Assembly: GCA_000507305.1 (NCBI GenBank)
Contig: DF241819.1
Span: 1-64,000, forward strand
Length of the DNA stretch: 64,000 nucleotides
Origin: Breviolum minutum Mf 1.05b.01
Taxonomy: Eukaryota > Sar > Dinophyceae > Suessiales > Symbiodiniaceae
Reading direction: 5' to 3'
Under the pieces are notes generated by a model that saw only the letters and a program-made list of their open reading frames with translations, was not told the origin of the DNA and searched no databases. Position numbers and translations under genes: made by a program. Shown in pieces: positions 58,760 to 64,000 of this stretch (position 1 is its first letter; every line of letters begins with the position of its first letter).

Positions 58760-59890
58760 ATAAACCTTAGACATTGAAATATGAAAAAACGTAAAGAGGT
58801 GTGAATTTAGGCCCTATCATTTCTTTCCAAGCATCAGCCTTACATGAGTTTGGCATCACTGAATGTCTTTCGGGATTTAGTACAGTCTATAATGGACCCC
58901 CCCAAGTTACTTCCTAGGAATTAGGTACAATTTTCCATAGCTCATTAATGATACCGTATCCAGTGTATTCCCAGAAGCTACTTGGATTTATACCCCAAAC
59001 GGGGACTTTGTATGGGACTTTCGGGGACCTCACCCCTCGCAGCGGTTCCGGTTGGTCATTTTTTTTTGTGGCGATGCTCCCAGCAGCTTGCGGCCCACCT
59101 TAGGGATGTCGACAGTTGGCTCCCAAGTGGTAAATGGGGCAACCACAACAAAATCTGGGGACATGAATTGTAATTTTGAAAAATCTTATACGTACAGTAC
59201 TGCTGAAACATGATTTCAGAAGCTTGGGATGAGTGCTTGGTAGATATATAGCTGCATGTAGTAAAACATGTAGGGCACTATCATGACTCATGAATCCTTA
59301 TTATACCCGCAATGTGCATCAAACAGTTTGAAAAGACATGGTTGGTTTGTCCAGGCGGATCACTTGATCGGAAGCCTGGGCAATTTACGAAAAGCTCATC
59401 TAACCTCACCCTACTTAGTGGTTTAGAAGGGCAAACCTCCCAGAAAGGGTTTATTTGAGGAACTTACAAGTTCGTGAAGCATTATATTGTAATTGTTCCA
59501 AGATTTGTGAGCCACTCGTCCAAAGTAATTGACTACCCCCCAACCTCTTTCAACACTTTCAACAATTTCAATCGCCCAATAGCGGGAGGTTGCAAACGTT
59601 ACAAGTAAACCCACACCTCTATACTATATACCTAGTTCCCCCCAAATCTTGGTTGGGTCCATAGGTCTTGCGGGACCCACCATCTTCTTCATGCTGCAAG
59701 GCCACTGGCACCTGCTTTCTCCGCATCCGCACGAAGCAACTCCACCACCTTCAAGCATCATGGGGGGATTCGTGTACATGGTATACTCCCTGGTTGGTTA
59801 CAATTACAATGATCAGTGGCACAAAAAAAGGTGTTGCAATCTATCCTAAGGTCCTAAGATATCACCTCTATGACAATTTGTATTATAAAT
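58760..59890. other. No firmly supported gene
   Basis: A + segment at 59086-59136 after TTTTTTTTTGTGGCGATGCT and CCCAG reads QLAAHLRDVDSWLPS with a possible donor GTG|GTAAAT, but the minus strand is also open. Nothing else recognised. Confidence 0.25.
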
Positions 59891-60001
59891 CTGGCCAAAT
59901 TATAATACTTCGACAAGCTAGATCTTTTTGTGATATAAAGGATTTCCGTTACTAAACTACCATCTGGGTTTTTTGGTCGTGTGAGGTCGTTATAAATTTG
60001 G
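59891..60001. mobile_element. Family F inverted-repeat element
   Basis: CTGGCCAAATTATAATACTT on the left, GAGGTCGTTATAAATTTGG on the right, ATTTCCGTTACTAAACTACC inside. Confidence 0.65.
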
Positions 60002-60431
60002 AAATCTGAAATTTGACAGTCTTGGTGTCCCGGAGGGTTGGACATGCCCAGCCAAGGGGATCACGAATCACCACTCATTGGGATGATCATTGCCCCGGCA
60101 TCATCCAGGTAGACTCAACCATCCGAAACAAAACTGATAGGGAAAACACCCCATATATGGGTGGCTGAAAGGCTGAAATAACCCAAATATCCAATCATCA
60201 CCATTCGATCCTAAATCTTGTACCCAAACATCCTATAATACCAAGGATCAAAGGCATTTAAAACACAGATGATTGAACCTTCCTGAAATTCGAATCAAAC
60301 ATCATAACATTACCATGGAACAAGTCGAGTCGAATCACGGCTGCTAGGATTCCCCTTGAATTTAACATAAAATGACATGCTTGGTTTCCAAGTTGAAAGC
60401 AATGAATTTGAGGTCCCCCAAACTTAAGACA

Positions 60432-60526
60432 TACCCTCCACGAAACTAACATATCCCACCTTGGGAAAAGGAAACACATCTTCAAATGTGCCTTTCAACG
60501 GGAATATGTTAGTTCCCAGGAGGATA
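60432..60526. mobile_element. Family D inverted-repeat element
   Basis: TACCCTCCACGAAACTAACA on the left, GAATATGTTAGTTCCCAGGA on the right. Confidence 0.7.
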
Positions 60527-60810
60527 CTAAAAATGAGATCACAAAAAAACAATCTGAAAGAAATTGTGCATATTTTCACCTGAGCTGAAAAACAGAATTT
60601 GCCTACTTACTTGACTTCGACATCATGCCCAAACATGAAAGGTATGGCATGTTTATCTGCATTCACCTCCTATAGACAACATATACGCGACAATACATGA
60701 AGTCACCCCAGTCGTAGGACACAACCAACCCGTTAGATCCCTTTCCAGTGAATGTAGAATTTGCGAAAAAACATTGGCAACGAATTGCCCTGATGTTTTG
60801 GATTTTACAA

Positions 60811-60930
60811 GTACTGGTTGGTGGTTGAACCAACCCATCTGAAAAAAATATGATTGTCAAAATTGGGTTCATCTTCCCCAAATAATCAAGGGTGAAAAAT
60901 AAAACATATTTGAAACCTGCCACCACCTAG
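60811..60930. mobile_element. Family B inverted-repeat element with AGTA duplication
   Basis: CTGGTTGGTGGTTGAACC on the left (terminus at about 60814), AAACCTGCCACCACCTAG on the right. Both flanks are AGTA. Confidence 0.8.
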
Positions 60931-61545
60931 AGTAGATTGAATCCATTCAAAAAGTGGGGTTGAAACATGGGGTGGCTTCGGGTTAAAACACAGCTGTAAA
61001 TTCACACAAACAAAACAACGATCGCACCGGCTGATAGCCACTTGATATACTCAAATTGAGGAGTGTTTGGTGAAACAATTGGCTTAGATGAAGTTGAGAA
61101 GTGCAAATGCCGGAACCAAAACAACTATTGATTCCACTTTAGATTTACTTCACAGACATGTACCCTAGAGATCCAAACGCCGAAACTGAGAAGGTATGAC
61201 TGGACCCCTAAGAAAACATACCTAAAAGCCTAAAACACAGAACCCCAATGAAGTGTTTGGGTGTCCAGGGTTATTGATGCTGCTTTTTGGGGTATAGTTG
61301 CCCACGACAAGATTGTTGATAGAGGACTTTGATTTCGGCGTCGCAACTTTTTTTATTTTGCAACAATGTGTAAAAACATCCGTCAAATTTGTGTGAAATG
61401 TCCAAGTGCCCTCCAAGCAAGTAAAAATGAAAGGTCACAAGAATTGAATGACCTGGCAAATACCATATACTTCATTCAATTCAGTTGATGAAAAAATCCA
61501 TCACTAGCCGTATATAAATAATTCATATCAACTACCAACCTCAAC

Positions 61546-61657
61546 CTCTTCCCTCCCCATTGGATTTCTTGAACGACTCAACAGAAACTTTGTCCAACTT
61601 GGCCTCTTGGAGGCTTGCAAAGGAATCATCGAAATCTTCGATTTCAAGGTCCGGCTC
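61546..61657 (-). CDS. Candidate acidic helical exon
   Basis: The minus acceptor GCTTCAAAG|G and donor GGAAGAG|GTTGAG bound 112 nt: EPDLEIEDFDDSFASLQEAK, then LDKVSVESFKKSNGEGR. Acidic then basic, low in Cys and Trp, clearly unlike random translation and consistent with a linker or coil of a larger protein. It lies upstream of the coiled-coil exons on the same strand. Function unknown. Confidence 0.5.
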
Positions 61658-62287
61658 CTTTGAAGCGAAGCTATTTTTCGGGGGGGATGGTTTTCTGACG
61701 ACACGAAGAAAACATATACGTTTCTTATGTTTGGGATGTTTGGGATTCACATTCTCATGATGAACTATTTGTAACCATGTTATAATAGATGGCACATGTC
61801 TTACTTATAGCCAATGGACCCTGAAATAAAAGTTCGAACTTTATTTTATCTATACTAAATATTATGGAATCCCGAAAAAAGTTTGAAGTTTAGCCATTGG
61901 CCAAGTAAGATGTGATCCCCTGATCCTGTTGCTGGTGTTGGTGATTCTTGCCAAATACAATGTATGGCATATTTGCCTGCATATAAATTCCTACAGCACC
62001 CAACCAACTCCATTGAGTGGGACCGGACTTTCAATACATTGGGTCTATTTATCGATAAATTTTGGGTAGTTGAAGGGGTAGTAGGAGGGTAAAATGTTGA
62101 ATAAATACATCATACATCCAGAGTCTGGGATATATGTTTTTTTTGGGGGGAGAATCTCCTACTCAAACACCATTTTATTTCTGCGAGAAATTCGTTCTGC
62201 TGAAATACTTTGTAAGCCTAACCTCCAAGCCAGAGTCAACCATGTTTTTTTCTTCCCAAATCCTACTTTGCTAAATCTTGGCTTTCA

Positions 62288-62372
62288 CAACAACATCTGA
62301 AAAATATTAGTCAAAATGGGAATCGTCCCCAAACAGGGATGAAAATAGACAATGTTTGAAACCACCTAGTAT
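62288..62372. mobile_element. Family B element, left end lost
   Basis: CATCTGAAAAATATTAGTCA, GGGATGAAAATAGAC and TGTTTGAAACCACCTAG; the CTAGTTGGTGG end is missing. Confidence 0.6.
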
Positions 62373-62439
62373 ATGTTTATACACCAAAAACAAATATTTT
62401 CAGTATTAAAAAAATCATGAGACAAATCATCTGCAACTT

Positions 62440-62640
62440 TGATGTCTGGTGGACCAAAATGGTCCGGAGAGTCCTGCTTCTTGCTGGTGTTCCGCGAGAT
62501 GCTGGACACCTTCAGGTCCAATCGAGGTGGTGGTCTTTTTGTGGCATCAAAAAATGGATAGCAGCAGGGGCAAAGTGGGCCCCAAGTACGACATCCCCTA
62601 CCGTTTGGCACTCTCGAAGAGGATTTTCCTTTTCCTAAGG
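62440..62640. CDS. Coding-like patch, strand unresolved
   Basis: On + two segments join in phase across a 52-nt GT-AG gap (62516-62567): ESCFLLVFREMLDTF and GKVGPKYDIPYRLALSK, with nearly all third positions G or C in the first segment. On - the acceptor ACCTGAAG|G opens VSSISRNTSKKQDSPDHF with donor TTTTG|GTCCAC and equal third-position bias. Neighbours favour minus; the paired + segments favour plus. Confidence 0.35.
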
Positions 62641-62805
62641 CGAGATATGTTAGTTACCTACTTGGAGGATCATCCCAGGACTTGTAAGTAGATAGGATCA
62701 CCCCGATTTACAAGCCATGAAGTTCGGCCATTTGGAAGGGGTTGCAAAACAACCCGGTCCTCTGGGGACGAAACCTACCACTTACTAAATGGGATAATCC
62801 TCTAA

Positions 62806-62918
62806 GTACCAGTTATAAGTGGGGCTATAACTCCATGTATAGCGCTTCCCAGTTAACCATTTCTACGGCCGCTTATACAGGTTGTAACTCCATTTTATTG
62901 TAACTAGTAGGGCCCATG
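62806..62918. mobile_element. Family G element, diverged
   Basis: CCAGTTATAAGTGGGGCTAT on the left, TGTAACTAGTAGGGCCCA on the right, TTGTAACTCCATTTTA inside. Confidence 0.5.
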
Positions 62919-63243
62919 TTGTGCAAAGGAATGATTGTCTGTTCACTATTGCGAGGTATCACGCTTAACGGCAGAGCATTTTTGTGGAGTCCCTAGGAAC
63001 CCTGCTCTCATCTGCTCTCAATTCCTTATTGCAATTCGCCCAAGCCCTGAAAAGGGGGGGCCGCCGAATTTGCTTGCATCTCTGATCGATAAGAAAATTC
63101 TGACCCTTGTCTGTCGCAACATCTGACATTTGCAGTCACCCAAAATAGCACCAAAGAAAGCAGTCAACAGCGAAACTCAGAATCAACCTCCCAATGGGAA
63201 TGCGGACAGAGCAGGAAACTCCCAAAAACTGCGCGTAGCTTCT

Positions 63244-63390
63244 TCACATGGTAGCGCTGGGCATTCTTCTCAAAGCATGCAAGGCAGCTAGAGTTCCAAC
63301 GGCATCTGGAGCAACACCAGTGACTTCCTCAATGGCCAATCTGGACTCCACTAGTGAGTCACTAGTGGCGGCTTGTTGCAGTTCGTTTTT
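63244..63390 (-). CDS. Candidate exon, helical peptide
   Basis: The minus frame ELQQAATSDSLVESRLAIE, EVTGVAPDAVGTLAAL, HALRRMPSATM ends at a stop at 63244. Ala/Leu-rich helical composition. The upstream boundary is uncertain (possible acceptor CTATGAAG near 63399). If the stop is real this is a terminal exon of a gene further upstream. If an internal donor is used it could be part of the coiled-coil gene below. A + frame of 64 codons overlaps. Confidence 0.35.
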   Translation of the reverse strand, partial: KNELQQAATSDSLVESRLAIEEVTGVAPDAVGTLAALHALRRMPSATM

Positions 63391-63665
63391 CCACACAATT
63401 CTTCATAGAATTTTGGGGTGGAAAAACCTCCAAAGATTCTGAGCTGGCATCTGCTGGATGAAACATCTGGGGGTGCAAATGCGGGGGGAGAATTAACGTA
63501 AGGAAACTACCCATGAACCACCAAGTAAGTAATCTAAGTACCTCTAAGCAAGTTTTTTTGATTTCAATACTAAGAAGTTTGTCGAAAGGACCTTTCGAAA
63601 AGAGCAGGAAAGGAATCTTTTTGTAGAAATAAATCATCCGTCCCACATATCCAAAAACAAGATAT

Positions 63666-63763
63666 CCCATAGGATCCATGTAGGGTATATTTAGCTACAT
63701 TTACCCAGAAAAATCCACTATTCATGTAGGTACATATACCGTTCGTCCCATGGATCCTATGGG
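63666..63763. mobile_element. Family A element with TAT duplication
   Basis: CCCATAGGATCCATGTAGGG on the left, CGTCCCATGGATCCTATGGG on the right. Flanks are TAT / TAT. One of the most intact copies. Confidence 0.85.
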
Positions 63764-63833
63764 TATAGCTTCTGGCTTGGTTTCGTACTACGGATATATC
63801 CAGAGTTTCCGTAAGCATCACCCGCTTTAGCTA

Positions 63834-63935
63834 TCTCATAGGATTCGTGGGACGAAGGGTATATTTACTGTACCTACATCTGGTTGATTTTTGATGGTAA
63901 ATGTAGAAAAACATACCATACATGGATTGTTTGGG
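63834..63935. mobile_element. Family A element with TAT duplication
   Basis: CTCATAGGATTCGTGGGACG on the left, ACCATACATGGATTGTTTGG on the right. Flanks are TAT / TAT. It lies 70 bp from the previous copy. Confidence 0.75.
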
Positions 63936-64000
63936 TATTGGATTCTTTGTGTAAGGGCCCATTGTATGACCCACCCAAAATCAATAGCTGTTTCTGGTTC

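Overview
The window looks like nuclear DNA of a eukaryote with large introns and many repeats, most plausibly a dinoflagellate. No organism-specific marker gene was found, so this is inference. There are no bacterial-style operons, no rRNA or tRNA that I could recognise, and no long uninterrupted gene. Protein-like stretches are short (about 40-320 nt). Many are bounded by AG|G acceptors, and by GT or, in one or two cases, GC donors, which fits dinoflagellate splicing. The best-supported pieces mostly read on the minus strand, which also fits unidirectional dinoflagellate gene blocks. No gene could be assembled end to end, and no spliced-leader, promoter, poly(A) site or transposase was recognised.

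Layout. 0-9.3 kb: scattered minus-strand candidate exons (0.4, 1.6, 2.5-2.9, 6.0, 6.9 kb), a few plus-strand or unresolved patches (3.7-5.4, 8.1-8.6 kb), and the first copies of several small inverted-repeat elements. 9.4-10.3 kb: a roughly 750 bp A-poor trinucleotide array with two unresolved bases. 10.3-16.4 kb: element relics, an unresolved coding patch near 12.4-13.1 kb and a long minus exon at 13.5-13.8 kb. 16.77-17.03 kb: a T-poor A/C-rich array. 17-30 kb: mostly gene-poor, with repeats. 30-40 kb: a candidate terminal exon at 30.2 kb, a minus exon at 33.2 kb and a cluster of minus exons at 39.1-39.8 kb. 45.7-63.4 kb: minus-strand pieces (45.8, 46.7, 51.1, 51.7, 57.1, 57.4, 61.6, 63.3 kb; weaker at 49.2 and 55.1) rich in charged helical or Pro/Arg-rich sequence, possibly one long multi-exon coiled-coil gene.

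The dominant structured content is a set of at least ten families of short (70-170 bp) elements with terminal inverted repeats, called A-N here. They resemble MITEs. Family A (about 20 copies, core palindrome CATGGATCCTATGGG) shows perfect A/T-only 3-bp flanking duplications at six copies. Family B (about 13 copies) shows 4-5 bp duplications. One element sits inside another, elements abut each other, and several lie inside predicted introns.

The limits are serious. Many stretches are open on both strands and look protein-like in several frames, so exon calls are hypotheses with modest confidence. Strand is given as '.' where it could not be decided.
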